A stretch of DNA of 64,000 nt, from the NCBI RefSeq assembly GCF_003459245.1, contig NZ_QRVG01000002.1, positions 1 through 64,000 of the forward strand. The letters run 5' to 3'. The position numbers and the translations under genes are program-made. This document shows, in pieces, positions 1 to 8,484 of the stretch. The DNA comes from Collinsella sp. AF23-2 (GTDB lineage Bacteria; Actinomycetota; Coriobacteriia; Coriobacteriales; Coriobacteriaceae). The notes beneath the pieces were generated by a model that had not been told where the DNA came from, ran no database searches, and saw only the letters and a program-made list of their open reading frames with translations. Positions within the stretch are counted from its first letter, which is position 1; every line of letters begins with the position of its first letter.

Positions 1-76
1 ATGAATGTGGGAGGTGTTCGAATGAAGTCGATAATCAAGGCCAATGACTAGGTCGGAAAAATTCTTAAAAAAGTTC

Positions 77-104
77 TTGCCCTGAGCTGATTCGTCCGTA
101 TAAT
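77..104 (+). promoter_or_regulatory. Promoter of the tRNA-Asn pair
   Basis: A -35-like TTGCCC (77-82) is followed after 16 bp by a perfect TATAAT (99-104). The predicted start near 111 is about 24 bp before the first tRNA. No gene lies between it and the tRNAs. Confidence 0.65.
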
Positions 105-134
105 AAACTTCGTTGCTTGAGAGCACGCACCTAT

Positions 135-209
135 TCCTCGGTAGCTCAATGGTAGAGCACGCGGCTGTTAACCGCGCTGTTGTAGGTTCGAGTCCTACCC
201 GGGGAGCCA
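135..209 (+). tRNA. tRNA-Asn (anticodon GTT), copy 1
   Basis: A complete cloverleaf can be folded. The 7-bp acceptor stem pairs TCCTCGG with CCGGGGA, the anticodon loop contains GTT, the T-arm has GGTTCGAGTCC, and the 3' CCA is encoded. It is identical to the next tRNA, 34 bp downstream, and both probably come from one precursor. Confidence 0.96.
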
Positions 210-243
210 GAATTTCTCAGCCCATTCCGCTGGGCTTTTAAAT

Positions 244-318
244 TCCTCGGTAGCTCAATGGTAGAGCACGCGGCTGTTAACCGCGCTGTTGTAGGTTCGA
301 GTCCTACCCGGGGAGCCA
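244..318 (+). tRNA. tRNA-Asn (anticodon GTT), copy 2
   Basis: This is an exact duplicate of the tRNA at 135-209, with the same GTT anticodon and encoded CCA. A strong intrinsic terminator follows within 15 bp, so the two copies form a closed transcription unit. Confidence 0.96.
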
Positions 319-328
319 GGTTGTAAAA

Positions 329-354
329 CCCGTCGCTTATGCGGCGGGTTTTTT
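329..354 (+). terminator. Intrinsic terminator after tRNA-Asn
   Basis: An 8-bp GC-rich stem (329-336 with 341-348, TTAT loop) is followed by six T residues. Confidence 0.85.
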
Positions 355-512
355 CATGCCGCGACCACTTGACTCGAACGTTGCCATATCAACATTTCGT
401 GTCGAGGATGTAATCCCGCGACCCACCACCTCAACATGGCGCGGTCGTTGTAGAATATTGCAATGATTGCTCCCACGACATGGTGCCGCGAGCACCAGAT
501 AAGGAGATTCTT

Positions 513-869
513 GTGTCTGAGACCATTAACGGCAGCCTGAGCGTCTCGAACGACGTTATTGCCGATATTGCCGGTTATGCCGCGATGACGTGCTATGGCG
601 TCGTCGGTATGGCTGAGCAGCTCCAAGGCGCCGAGAGCGTGCGCCTGCTTGCCGGTCAGCGCCTCCGCAAGGGCGTGCTTGTCTCCGCCGACGAGAACGG
701 CCTTACGGTCGATCTTCACGTCGTGCTCGAGAACGGCGTCAACATGAAGTCCGTCTGCCACAACCTTTCGAGCTCCGTTGCCTTTACCCTGCAGGAGATT
801 GCCCAAATCGATCCCGCCAGCCTTAAGATCGGCATCCATATCGACGCGCTCAAGAGCCGTCTGAACTAG
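513..869 (+). CDS. Asp23/Gls24 family envelope protein
   Basis: A 118-residue protein of the Asp23/Gls24 (YloU) family. Members are small soluble proteins tied to the cell envelope and alkaline or envelope stress; their molecular role is poorly defined. The sequence has the family pattern: a central IAGYAAMTCYGVVGM segment, a VDLHVVLENGVN strand and a final helix. The GTG start at 513 is chosen because AAGGAG (501-506) sits 6 bp upstream, while the in-frame ATG at 480 has no Shine-Dalgarno sequence. It precedes the fakA-like gene, the common yloU-yloV order in Gram-positive bacteria. A second paralogue lies at 49314. Confidence 0.9.
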   Translation: MSETINGSLSVSNDVIADIAGYAAMTCYGVVGMAEQLQGAESVRLLAGQRLRKGVLVSADENGLTVDLHVVLENGVNMKSVCHNLSSSVAFTLQEIAQIDPASLKIGIHIDALKSRLN

Positions 870-896
870 CATCCGAAAACGGAGATTCAAATACCC

Positions 897-2558
897 ATGA
901 TTGCAAAGACCATTCGCACCTGTTTTCCGATCGCTGCGGCTGCCGTTTCTGACAAGGCCGAGGAGATCAATAAGCTCAACGTCTTCCCCGTACCCGACGG
1001 CGACACCGGCACCAACATGTCGCTCACGCTCGCCTCGGTGACCAAGGAGCTCTCCGCCCTTCCCGCCGATGCCGACATGAAGGCCATTGCCGGCGCCATC
1101 ACCCACGGCTCCCTGATGGGCGCCCGCGGTAACTCCGGCGTCATTACCTCGCAGATCCTGCGCGGTGTGGCCGAGGGCCTTGTCTCCGCCGACGAGCCCA
1201 TTACGTCCGCCAACATCGCCTTCGCCTTCCGCCGCGCCGTCAAGGTCGCCTTCCAGGCCGTCCGTAAGCCCATCGAGGGCACGATTCTCACGGTGCTGCG
1301 CGATGTCTCGACCAAGGCCGACGAGTGCGAAAAGAAGAAGTTCTCGGCCGAGGACGCGCTCGATGCCATCGTCGTCGAGGCCTACCAGTCCGTCGCTCGC
1401 ACGCCCGACCTGCTGCCCGTCCTCAAAGAGAACGGCGTGGTCGACTCCGGCGCCTTCGGCTTTGCCATCTTCTTGGAGAACTTTGTGGCTGCAGCACTTG
1501 GTCGCAGCACCGTTGTCGAGGATTTCTCCGCTACGTTCGATTCCGCTGGCTCTGCACGCGATGCCGCTCTTGGCCGCGTTGAGATCGAGGCCAACGACGA
1601 TTGGGAGGGCTCGGAGTTCCGCTACTGCAACGAGTTCCTCTTTAAGGCCGACGCCCCGTTTGACGAGGACGAGTGCCTTAAGTTCCTGGGTTCCATGGGC
1701 GACTGTGAGCTGCTCGTGGGCGCATATCCCGACTACAAGATCCACGTGCACTCCAACACCCCGAACCTGGTGCTCGAGCACATGCTGCAGCTTGGCCAGA
1801 TCTACGAGGTCTTTATCCACAACATGGAGATGGAGGCCCACGACCGTACCGCCAAGATCCACGAGGACCAGGAGAAGGCCGCCGAGCCCGCGAAGGCCCT
1901 GGGCTTTGTCGCCGTTGCCGCCGGTTCCGGCGAGGCAGACATCCTCAAGTCCCTCGGCGTTGACGTGATCGTGTCCGGTGGCCAGACCATGAATCCCTCG
2001 ACTGCAGACCTGCTGGGCGCCGTCGACCAGGTCAACGCGACCTCGGTCATCATTCTGCCCAACAACGGCAACATCCGCATGGCCGCCGAGGCCGCTGCCT
2101 CTGCCTGCACCGACAAGAAGGTCGCCGTCGTTCCCACCAAGACCGTTCCGCAGGCCTTCTCCGCGCTGTTCGCGGTCCTGCCCGATTCCGAGCTCGAGGA
2201 TGCCGTCGCCGCTATGGTCGACGCCATCAGCGAGGTCCGCGATGGCGAGGTCACCCGCGCCGTGCGCGACTCCAGTGCCTCCGACGGTTCGCCAATTCAC
2301 TCCGGTGACGTCATGGGCATCATTGCCGGCTCCATCGACGTGGTCGGCTCCGACGTGAAGCAGGTCACGCTCGATTGCATCAACCGTATGCAGGAGGAAG
2401 AGGAGGGCGACGCGCTGACGATTCTGGCCGGCGAGGAACTGTCCGATGAGGCCTTCCAGGAGATCGTCGACGCTATCGAGGAGGCTCAGCCCGATCTGGA
2501 GATCGACGCCCATCGTGGCGAGCAGCCGCTCTATCCCGTGATCTTCTCGATCGAGTAG
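897..2558 (+). CDS. fakA: DAK2/DhaL-domain protein, fatty acid kinase FakA-like (YloV)
   Basis: A 553-residue protein of the FakA/YloV family. In characterised members an N-terminal DhaL-type domain binds ATP and phosphorylates fatty acids presented by a DegV-type FakB partner, feeding acyl-phosphate to phospholipid synthesis. Residues about 28-41 carry the metal-nucleotide motif NVFPVPDGDTGTNM, followed near residue 70 by HGSLMGARGNSG. The middle and C-terminal regions match the family length. It lies 27 bp after the asp23-like gene and 10 bp before recG, so one operon is likely. No FakB gene is visible in this window. The family call is firm; the substrate is inferred. Confidence 0.9.
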   Translation: MIAKTIRTCFPIAAAAVSDKAEEINKLNVFPVPDGDTGTNMSLTLASVTKELSALPADADMKAIAGAITHGSLMGARGNSGVITSQILRGVAEGLVSADEPITSANIAFAFRRAVKVAFQAVRKPIEGTILTVLRDVSTKADECEKKKFSAEDALDAIVVEAYQSVARTPDLLPVLKENGVVDSGAFGFAIFLENFVAAALGRSTVVEDFSATFDSAGSARDAALGRVEIEANDDWEGSEFRYCNEFLFKADAPFDEDECLKFLGSMGDCELLVGAYPDYKIHVHSNTPNLVLEHMLQLGQIYEVFIHNMEMEAHDRTAKIHEDQEKAAEPAKALGFVAVAAGSGEADILKSLGVDVIVSGGQTMNPSTADLLGAVDQVNATSVIILPNNGNIRMAAEAAASACTDKKVAVVPTKTVPQAFSALFAVLPDSELEDAVAAMVDAISEVRDGEVTRAVRDSSASDGSPIHSGDVMGIIAGSIDVVGSDVKQVTLDCINRMQEEEEGDALTILAGEELSDEAFQEIVDAIEEAQPDLEIDAHRGEQPLYPVIFSIE

Positions 2559-2568
2559 GCAACTGCCC

Positions 2569-4746
2569 ATGTCCGAACTGTGCTCCGTGCCGCGCGTCTC
2601 GGAGCGCTTTGCCCAGAGCAATGCGCTCGACGAGGATATCGCGCGACTCAAATATGTTTCGGGTAAACGTGAGGAGGCCCTTCGCCGTCTGGGAATTCGG
2701 ACGGTGGGGGACCTCCTTCTCCATATCCCTCATCGATACCTGGACTTTACGCGCTCCTGGTCCATCGAGATGGCGCCCATCGGTACCGTGTGTACCATCA
2801 TCGCCACGGTCGATCGTATCGTCCAAAAGCAGCCGCGTCCGCGCATGCAGGTGACCGAGGTCTCACTCGTTGACGAGACGGGCGTGCTGCAGGTCGCCTT
2901 TTTCCGCCAGCCCTGGATTGCCCAGCAGCTTAAGCAGGGCGACCGCCTAGCCGTAATGGGTAAGGTCGAGTTTGCCTACGGCTTTAAGCAGATGGCCTCG
3001 CCGCACTTTGAAAAGCTTGAGGAAGGGCGCGCCGCGGGCACTATCCTGCCGGTCCATTACGTGAGTGACGGCGTGAGTCAGGCATGGATGCGCCGTATCG
3101 TAAGTGGCGCGCTCGAGGCCGTCGGCAATCCCTTTGATCCCATTCCGGCACGCTTACGCGTTAAACGTCGCCTGATGAGCCATGCCCGTGCCCTTCGATC
3201 GATCCACTTTCCCTCGAGCATGGCTGAGCGCGAAATCGCGCGCGCACGGCTTGCCTACGAGGAGTGCCTCTACCTGCAGCTGGCGCTGCGCCTGCGCAAC
3301 GACGGTGTCTTGGTCGAAGTCGCTCCCTACGCCCACGCCGCGGGCGAGCACCTGGCCGCGCTCAAGCAGGCCCTGCCGTTTTCGCTGAGCGACGAGCAGG
3401 AGGCCGCGTTCCAAGACATCCTGCGCGATATGTGCGATGGCGGGCGCGTGATGAACCGCCTGCTGCTGGGCGATGTCGGTACCGGTAAGACCGCCGTTGC
3501 CGCCTGCGCGCTGGCTGTGGCTGCCGATAGCGGCACACAGGCCTGCGTTATGGCGCCCACGGGCGTGCTGGCGCGTCAATATGCCGATAAGACCGGCCCT
3601 CTGCTCTCGCAGGCCGGCATGTCTTGGGCGCTTCTGACGGGTGCCACGCCGGCCGCAGAGCGCGAGCGCATCCATGCACAGCTGGAATCGGGAGAGCTCG
3701 ACGTCCTCTTTGGAACCCACGCGGTCCTTTCGGATAACGTGGCGTTTAAGTATTTGTCGCTCGTAGTCATCGATGAGCAGCACCGGTTTGGCGTCGGCCA
3801 ACGCAATGCCTTGCGCGCGAAGGGCCCCGGTGCCGATCTGCTCGTTATGACGGCAACGCCCATCCCACGTACGCTGGCGCTTTCGGTCTACGGCGATCTG
3901 GACACGAGCATCATCCGCCATCGGCCCGTCCCTGGCGCTGGCGTGACGACACGCGTGCTTACCGAGTCGAGCCGCGACCTTGCCTATGGCGCCATCCGCG
4001 AGGCGCATGAAAAGGGTCAGCAGGCCTACGTGATTTGCCCGCTCGTGGAGCCGAGCGACTCGGCCGATGAGCTGGAGGACGTGCCCGGTATCGCCCGCGA
4101 CGGCGAGGGCCGCGTGACGGTCCCCGTGCCGCTGCACGATACGGCGACCGAGCTCGATCGCCTGCGTCTGGCGTTGCCGGGTCTTGCCATCGAGCGCCTT
4201 CACGGCCGCATGCCAGCGGGGGAGAAGGACCAGGTTATCGATGCCTTCAAGCGCGGCGAGATTGACGTGCTCGTCTCGACTACGGTGGTCGAGGTGGGCG
4301 TCGACGTGCCCAACGCCACCGTCATGGTCATCGAGAACGGTGAGCGCTTTGGCTTGGCGGCCCTGCACCAGCTGCGCGGCCGCGTGGGCCGCGGCAGCGT
4401 GTCGGGCACCTGCCTGGTCATGACGCACTCCAAGGGCAACGGCGGCGCTTCGGCGGCGCAAGACCGTCTCCAGTCGCTCGAAAAGACCTCGGACGGCTTT
4501 ACGCTCGCCCAGATGGACCTTCGTCTGCGCCACGAGGGCGAAATCCTGGGGTACCGCCAGCATGGCGGTGTGACTCTGCGCTTTGTCGACCTGGATGCCG
4601 ACGAGGAGCTGATCGAGTGGGCCCATTTGGACGCGGTCGAGCTCTTGCGGTATGCTTGCAACCTTGACTCCGTGGCGACGCGCCCCCTGCGCGATGCGGT
4701 CGCCATGCGATATCGACACATTTTTAAGGAGGTCAGCGGAGGATGA
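2569..4746 (+). CDS. recG: ATP-dependent DNA helicase RecG
   Basis: A 725-residue superfamily 2 helicase that remodels stalled replication forks and branched DNA. An N-terminal wedge/OB region (FDETGVLQVAFFRQPW-like strands around residues 80-120) is followed by the helicase core. Walker A GDVGTGKT lies near residue 302, the DEQH box (VVIDEQHRFGVGQR) near 400, the TATPIPRT motif near 425, and the QLRGRVGRG motif VI in the last quarter. The ATG at 2569 has only a weak ribosome-binding site and probably relies on coupling to the upstream gene. Its end overlaps rsmD by 4 bp. Confidence 0.96.
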   Translation: MSELCSVPRVSERFAQSNALDEDIARLKYVSGKREEALRRLGIRTVGDLLLHIPHRYLDFTRSWSIEMAPIGTVCTIIATVDRIVQKQPRPRMQVTEVSLVDETGVLQVAFFRQPWIAQQLKQGDRLAVMGKVEFAYGFKQMASPHFEKLEEGRAAGTILPVHYVSDGVSQAWMRRIVSGALEAVGNPFDPIPARLRVKRRLMSHARALRSIHFPSSMAEREIARARLAYEECLYLQLALRLRNDGVLVEVAPYAHAAGEHLAALKQALPFSLSDEQEAAFQDILRDMCDGGRVMNRLLLGDVGTGKTAVAACALAVAADSGTQACVMAPTGVLARQYADKTGPLLSQAGMSWALLTGATPAAERERIHAQLESGELDVLFGTHAVLSDNVAFKYLSLVVIDEQHRFGVGQRNALRAKGPGADLLVMTATPIPRTLALSVYGDLDTSIIRHRPVPGAGVTTRVLTESSRDLAYGAIREAHEKGQQAYVICPLVEPSDSADELEDVPGIARDGEGRVTVPVPLHDTATELDRLRLALPGLAIERLHGRMPAGEKDQVIDAFKRGEIDVLVSTTVVEVGVDVPNATVMVIENGERFGLAALHQLRGRVGRGSVSGTCLVMTHSKGNGGASAAQDRLQSLEKTSDGFTLAQMDLRLRHEGEILGYRQHGGVTLRFVDLDADEELIEWAHLDAVELLRYACNLDSVATRPLRDAVAMRYRHIFKEVSGG

Positions 4747-5399
4747 GAATCATCGGCGGCGAATGGCGCGGTCGTAAGATCGAGGAGCCCCGTGGTCGCG
4801 ATGTCACCCGCCCCACGACCGATCGCGTGCGCGAGGCATGCGCATCTATGGTCATGTCGGCATTCGACTTCGATCTGGACGAGGTCCGCGTGCTGGACGC
4901 CTTTGGCGGCTCCGGTGCCTTAGGGTTAGAGATGCTCTCACGTGGTGCCCGCTCACTCACGACGTTCGAGATCGATCGGGATGCCGCGCGGCTCATTACC
5001 AAGAATATCGAGTCGCTCTGTCGTGACCGTGCGCGTTGGCGCGTGGTCTCGGGCGATATGCTGGTGAGTGCCTCGCGCGGTCGTGTGCCGGGCGGCCCCT
5101 TTGATCTGGTCCTGCTCGACCCGCCCTATGCTTTTGGCGCCGAGCCGGTCGAGGTGCTGCTGCAGAACCTGGCTCAGCAGGGTCTGCTTGCACCTGGCGC
5201 TTATGCCCTGTTTGAGCATGCCGCCGCCGATGCGGGCGCGCATTCGGCAGGCTTTGAGATCGTGCGCGAGAAACGCTACGGCATTACCTCGGTCGACCTG
5301 CTTCGTTGGGTCGGCGATGACGATGGTGAGGAAGATTGCGCTGGCACCGATGCTCACAACAACGATGCCACGACGTTTCAGGAGGACGACCATGAATGA
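4743..5399 (+). CDS. rsmD: 16S rRNA (guanine966-N2)-methyltransferase RsmD
   Basis: A 218-residue Rossmann-fold methyltransferase that modifies G966 of 16S rRNA using S-adenosylmethionine. Diagnostic features are the N-terminal MRIIGGEWRGRKI, the TRPTTDRVREA segment, a DAFGGSGALGLEMLSRG SAM-binding loop and the catalytic DPPY at residues 126-129. The start has a strong AAGGAGG (4727-4733). The C-terminus carries about 25 acidic, asparagine-rich residues beyond the usual fold. It overlaps recG by 4 bp and coaD by 8 bp; rsmD-coaD is a widespread pair. Confidence 0.95.
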   Translation: MRIIGGEWRGRKIEEPRGRDVTRPTTDRVREACASMVMSAFDFDLDEVRVLDAFGGSGALGLEMLSRGARSLTTFEIDRDAARLITKNIESLCRDRARWRVVSGDMLVSASRGRVPGGPFDLVLLDPPYAFGAEPVEVLLQNLAQQGLLAPGAYALFEHAAADAGAHSAGFEIVREKRYGITSVDLLRWVGDDDGEEDCAGTDAHNNDATTFQEDDHE

Positions 5400-5889
5400 C
5401 ACCATCAACCGCGTGATCGTCCCGGGCACCTTCGATCCCATCACGTTTGGCCATATCGACGTCATCCGCCGCGCCCGCCGCATCTTTCCCAGTGTGATCG
5501 TCGCTGTTGCCGAGTCGCAGGGTAAAAACGGTGTGGGTACCACGTTTATGCTCGATGAGCGCGTGGCGCTGGCTCGCGAGGCGCTCGGTGATATCGACGG
5601 CGTCGAGGTCCTGCCCTTTACCGGCCTCTTGGTCGACTTCGCTCGCGAGCAGGGGGCGGGGGCCGTTGTCAAGGGCCTGCGCGCCATGACCGACTTTGAG
5701 TACGAGCTGCAGCAGGCAGACCTCAACTACCGCTTGGATAACGAGCTGGAGTCCATCTTTGTCATGAGTGCGCCGCAGTACGGCTATATCTCGAGCTCGG
5801 TCGTTCGCCAGATCGCCTCGCTCGGCAGCGATGTATCGACGTTTGTTCCGCCCAACGTGGTCGAAGCGCTCAGACATCGCTTTTCGTGA
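5392..5889 (+). CDS. coaD: Phosphopantetheine adenylyltransferase CoaD
   Basis: A 165-residue nucleotidyltransferase that transfers AMP from ATP to 4'-phosphopantetheine in coenzyme A synthesis. The N-terminus has the GTFDPITFGHIDVI motif, with the (T/H)xGH nucleotide-binding signature as TFGH, and the C-terminal half has the YGYISSSVVRQIASLG motif. Length is typical. The ATG at 5392 lies inside the 3' end of rsmD, with GGAGG (5381-5385) upstream, so the two are probably translationally coupled. CoA made here also supplies the phosphopantetheine arm of the acyl carrier protein encoded at 8485. Confidence 0.96.
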   Translation: MNDTINRVIVPGTFDPITFGHIDVIRRARRIFPSVIVAVAESQGKNGVGTTFMLDERVALAREALGDIDGVEVLPFTGLLVDFAREQGAGAVVKGLRAMTDFEYELQQADLNYRLDNELESIFVMSAPQYGYISSSVVRQIASLGSDVSTFVPPNVVEALRHRFS

Positions 5890-5957
5890 CGTTTTTTATT
5901 GCCTGGTGGCATGTGGTAAACTAGCACGATGATATGTTACCTATGAAAGGAGACCGG

Positions 5958-6455
5958 ATGCCGGGCGAGAATTTTCCTGGCGATAGGATCGTCAGCTTGG
6001 TCGATGAGCTCGAAGGGCTGATCGAGGAAGCCAAGCCGCCTTTCGGCAAGAACGCTCAGTTCAAGGTCATCGACGCCGACGTGTTCTTCAACATCCTCGA
6101 CGAGATCCGCATGAGCTATCCCGAGGAGTGGCAGAAGTCCCGCCGTATCCTTAAGGAGCGCGAGGAGCTTATGGCTTCCGCCGCCGCCCAGGCCGATTCC
6201 ATCATCGCCGACGCTCAGCAGCAGGCCCTCACCATTGCCGGTGAGCAGGAGATCGTCCGCTTAGCGCAGCAGCAGGCCGACGACATCCGCGATCGTGCCC
6301 AGCAGTACGAGCGCGAGACGCGTTATGCTGCCGAGGACTACGCAGAGCAGGTCTTTACGCACCTGGAGGAGAACCTCAAGAGCCTGACCGGCACCGTTAC
6401 CCGTTGCCGTCAGCAGCTCAACGAGGGTGCCGCCCAGCAGAATGGTCAGTGGTAA
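5958..6455 (+). CDS. DivIVA-like / ATP-synthase-b-like coiled-coil protein
   Basis: A 165-residue, charged, mostly helical protein without membrane segments. Residues about 10-50 form a globular start (VSLVDELEGLIEEAKPPF... FFNILDEIRMSYPEEW). The rest is a long heptad-rich coiled coil with many Ala, Gln and Glu residues. It resembles the DivIVA/SepIVA-like proteins encoded between coaD and yceD-rpmF in actinobacteria, whose relatives organise septal or lateral cell-wall growth. That role is inferred from position and coiled-coil character. The ATG at 5958 is preferred over 5934 because AAAGGAG (5946-5952) precedes it. It ends in a TAATG overlap with the next gene. Confidence 0.8.
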   Translation: MPGENFPGDRIVSLVDELEGLIEEAKPPFGKNAQFKVIDADVFFNILDEIRMSYPEEWQKSRRILKEREELMASAAAQADSIIADAQQQALTIAGEQEIVRLAQQQADDIRDRAQQYERETRYAAEDYAEQVFTHLEENLKSLTGTVTRCRQQLNEGAAQQNGQW

Positions 6456-7009
6456 TGGCTGAGTTCCCGAGCGTTACCGTCGATCTTTCTGAGCAGCTCG
6501 AGTTTCCTGGAGATTCGTATCCGCTGACCGGTAAGGTCGATGTCGCCACCTACACGGTGGGCGAGAAGGAGTACCAGCTGCAGGACGGCATCGACTACGA
6601 CGTTGTCTTTACCAATGCCGGTACCGGTGTCTTGCTCACGGGCATGGTCCGCGCGCACGCCACCGGCGAGTGCGACCGTTGCTTGGAGCCCGCCTCGTTT
6701 GATATCGCCGGCGAGATCGAGGAGTTCTACCTCTTTGAGGAGCCCGAGGATCCCGAGGCCTACGAGGACGGCTACGAGCTCCTGGGTGAGGACCGCATCG
6801 TCGATCTGGGTGAGCCCATCAACGACGCGGTCGTCATGGACACGCCGTTTGTGGTGCTCTGCAAGCCTGATTGCCGCGGTCTGTGTCCCACTTGCGGTTG
6901 CAATCTCAACGTCGAGCAATGCGATTGTGCCGCTCAGGCAGAGGCAGAATGGGCCGCTGCCACGGAAAATCCATTTGCAGCATTGAAGAATCTCAAGCTC
7001 GATGAGTAA
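6455..7009 (+). CDS. yceD: YceD family protein (DUF177), 23S rRNA accumulation factor-like
   Basis: A 184-residue DUF177 protein. The family is nearly always encoded just before rpmF and is linked to 23S rRNA and 50S assembly; the mechanism is unclear. The centre has a CDRCLEP motif and the C-terminal part a CKPDCRGLCPTCG(C)NLN cluster, consistent with zinc binding. The ATG overlaps the previous stop (TAATG), indicating translational coupling. It is followed 64 bp later by rpmF, the expected context. Confidence 0.9.
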   Translation: MAEFPSVTVDLSEQLEFPGDSYPLTGKVDVATYTVGEKEYQLQDGIDYDVVFTNAGTGVLLTGMVRAHATGECDRCLEPASFDIAGEIEEFYLFEEPEDPEAYEDGYELLGEDRIVDLGEPINDAVVMDTPFVVLCKPDCRGLCPTCGCNLNVEQCDCAAQAEAEWAAATENPFAALKNLKLDE

Positions 7010-7073
7010 AACTGTGGTAGTATCGCTACTTGCGCGTAATCGCCACACTGGATAGTTCATAAGGAAGGTCACT

Positions 7074-7253
7074 ATGCCCGTACCTAAACAAAAGCAGGGT
7101 CGTATCCGCACTCACACCCGTCGTTCCGCCAACATGAAGATCTCGGCTGCGGCTCAGTCCACGTGCCCCCGTTGCGGCGCTGTCAAGCTTCCGCACCACG
7201 TGTGCCCCAGCTGCGGTTTCTACAAGGACCGCGAGGTTATCGTTACCGAGTAA
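7074..7253 (+). CDS. rpmF: 50S ribosomal protein L32
   Basis: A 59-residue basic ribosomal protein. It starts with MPVPKQKQGRIRTHTRRS, typical of L32, and has two CxxC pairs (CPRC and CPSC) for a zinc ribbon, so it is the zinc-containing form. AAGGAAGG lies upstream of the ATG. It follows yceD and precedes plsX, the order found in many bacteria, coordinating ribosome and phospholipid synthesis. Confidence 0.97.
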   Translation: MPVPKQKQGRIRTHTRRSANMKISAAAQSTCPRCGAVKLPHHVCPSCGFYKDREVIVTE

Positions 7254-7293
7254 CGCTATACTCTGGATGCGATGCCGTTCCAAATGGAACCAC

Positions 7294-7324
7294 AATGGCC
7301 GGCTCAATGAGTCGGCCATTTTTG
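7294..7324 (+). terminator. Intrinsic terminator or attenuator between rpmF and plsX
   Basis: AATGGCCGGCTC pairs across a 3-nt loop with GAGTCGGCCATT, followed by a T run. It ends about 4 bp before the plsX Shine-Dalgarno sequence, so it probably trims rather than blocks expression of the downstream lipid genes. Confidence 0.75.
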
Positions 7325-7340
7325 TATAAGGAGCATGTAT

Positions 7341-8360
7341 ATGAGTAACGTTCGCGTTTGTGTAGACGTTGTGGGCGGAGACGAGAAACCTCAGGTTGTT
7401 CTCGATGGTATCGAGGCTGCGCTTGCCGCCGATCCCGATATCGAGGTCTTGGCAGCTGGCCCCGCTGAAATCGTTAATCCCTTTGCTGCTTCCCATGCAC
7501 GTGTTGAGGCCCTTGAGGCACCCGACGTTATCGCCATGGATGACGATCCCATTCGCGCCGTGATGACCAAGCGTAAGTCCTCGATCGTGCTTGCCTGCCG
7601 CGCCATCAAGAAGGGAAATGCGGACGCGTTCTTCTCTGCCGGCTCGACCGGTGCCATGACTGCTGCTGCCACCGCCTATGTGACGCCGTTTAGGTATCAG
7701 GCCGAAGGCAAGAAGCAGCCGGTACGTCCCTGTCTGACCAATGCGCTACCCAATCGCGCCGGCGGTCTGACGGTGCTGTGCGATATGGGCGCCAACCCCG
7801 ATGTTGAGGTGGACGATATGGTGCGCTTTGCGCAGATGGGCAGCGCCTATGCCCGCGTCGTCTTGGGCGTTGACCATCCTCGCGTAGGTCTGCTCGCCAA
7901 TGGCACCGAGGACGAGAAGGGCTCCAACTTTACCAAGGCCTGCTTCCCGGCCATGAAAGCCGCCGTTCCCGGCTTTGTGGGTAACTGCGAAGGCACCGAT
8001 CTTACGTCGGGCAATTTTGACGTCGTGGTCGCCGACGGCATGTCGGGCAATATTGCGCTCAAGGCCACCGAGGGCGCTGCCAAGTTTTTGCTGCAGGAGC
8101 TCAAGGGCGCCTTTATGGCCTCGCTCGGCACCAAGATCGCCGCGCTGCTCATCAAAAAGCAGATGCGCGGGATTAAGGCCAAGCTCTCTGGTGATGCCAA
8201 GGGCGGCGCGATTCTTTTGGGCCTGCGTGGCGTGGTCCTAATCGGCCATGGCGCCACCTCGGTCGAGGCTGTTAAAAACGGTACGCTCGCGGCGGCCGAA
8301 GCCGTGCGCGCGGGGCTGGTCGAGAACGTCGCCAACTCCATGGACGGCATCGTTTTGTAA
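7341..8360 (+). CDS. plsX: Phosphate acyltransferase PlsX
   Basis: A 339-residue enzyme that converts acyl-ACP to acyl-phosphate for PlsY, the first committed step of phospholipid synthesis in most bacteria. It has the N-terminal VCVDVVGGDEKP (family consensus DAMGGD), the SAGSTGAMTAAAT motif, the NVG-like LLANGTEDEKG segment, GNCEGTDLTSGNFDVVVADGMSGNI, and the C-terminal HGATSVEAVKNG. The ATG at 7341 is chosen over 7335 because AAGGAG (7328-7333) then has a 7-bp spacing. The product serves the same pathway as the nearby acyl carrier protein. Confidence 0.95.
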   Translation: MSNVRVCVDVVGGDEKPQVVLDGIEAALAADPDIEVLAAGPAEIVNPFAASHARVEALEAPDVIAMDDDPIRAVMTKRKSSIVLACRAIKKGNADAFFSAGSTGAMTAAATAYVTPFRYQAEGKKQPVRPCLTNALPNRAGGLTVLCDMGANPDVEVDDMVRFAQMGSAYARVVLGVDHPRVGLLANGTEDEKGSNFTKACFPAMKAAVPGFVGNCEGTDLTSGNFDVVVADGMSGNIALKATEGAAKFLLQELKGAFMASLGTKIAALLIKKQMRGIKAKLSGDAKGGAILLGLRGVVLIGHGATSVEAVKNGTLAAAEAVRAGLVENVANSMDGIVL

Positions 8361-8427
8361 GAGCGAGTTAGAGCGCTGTTATGTGCCTCGCGGCCTGCTT
8401 CGTGGGGTAGAATCAGAACCGTGTCTT

Positions 8428-8447
8428 GGTACCGCCCGGGCGGTACC
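8428..8447. promoter_or_regulatory. 20-bp perfect palindrome upstream of acpP
   Basis: GGTACCGCCCGGGCGGTACC reads identically on both strands. It lies 15 bp downstream of a TAGAAT (8408-8413) that could be the acpP -10 box, and 37 bp before the acpP start. It could be an operator for a dimeric regulator, or the stem of a terminator for plsX, since ATTCTTTT follows. Confidence 0.5.
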
Positions 8448-8484
8448 ATTCTTTTGGTATTCATGCACTATGAGAGGAAGCGCT

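Noticed and set aside
1..51. A short open frame ending MKSIIKAND, possibly the end of an upstream gene or a tiny peptide
   Set aside because: Only 51 bp at the window edge; the GGAGG before the ATG at 22 is suggestive but too little to support a gene.
354..2651. A 765-codon open frame on the minus strand
   Set aside because: It lies antisense to asp23 and fakA-like genes, has low-complexity Gly/Leu/Asp/Val-rich sequence, and is explained by GC-rich codon bias of the real genes.
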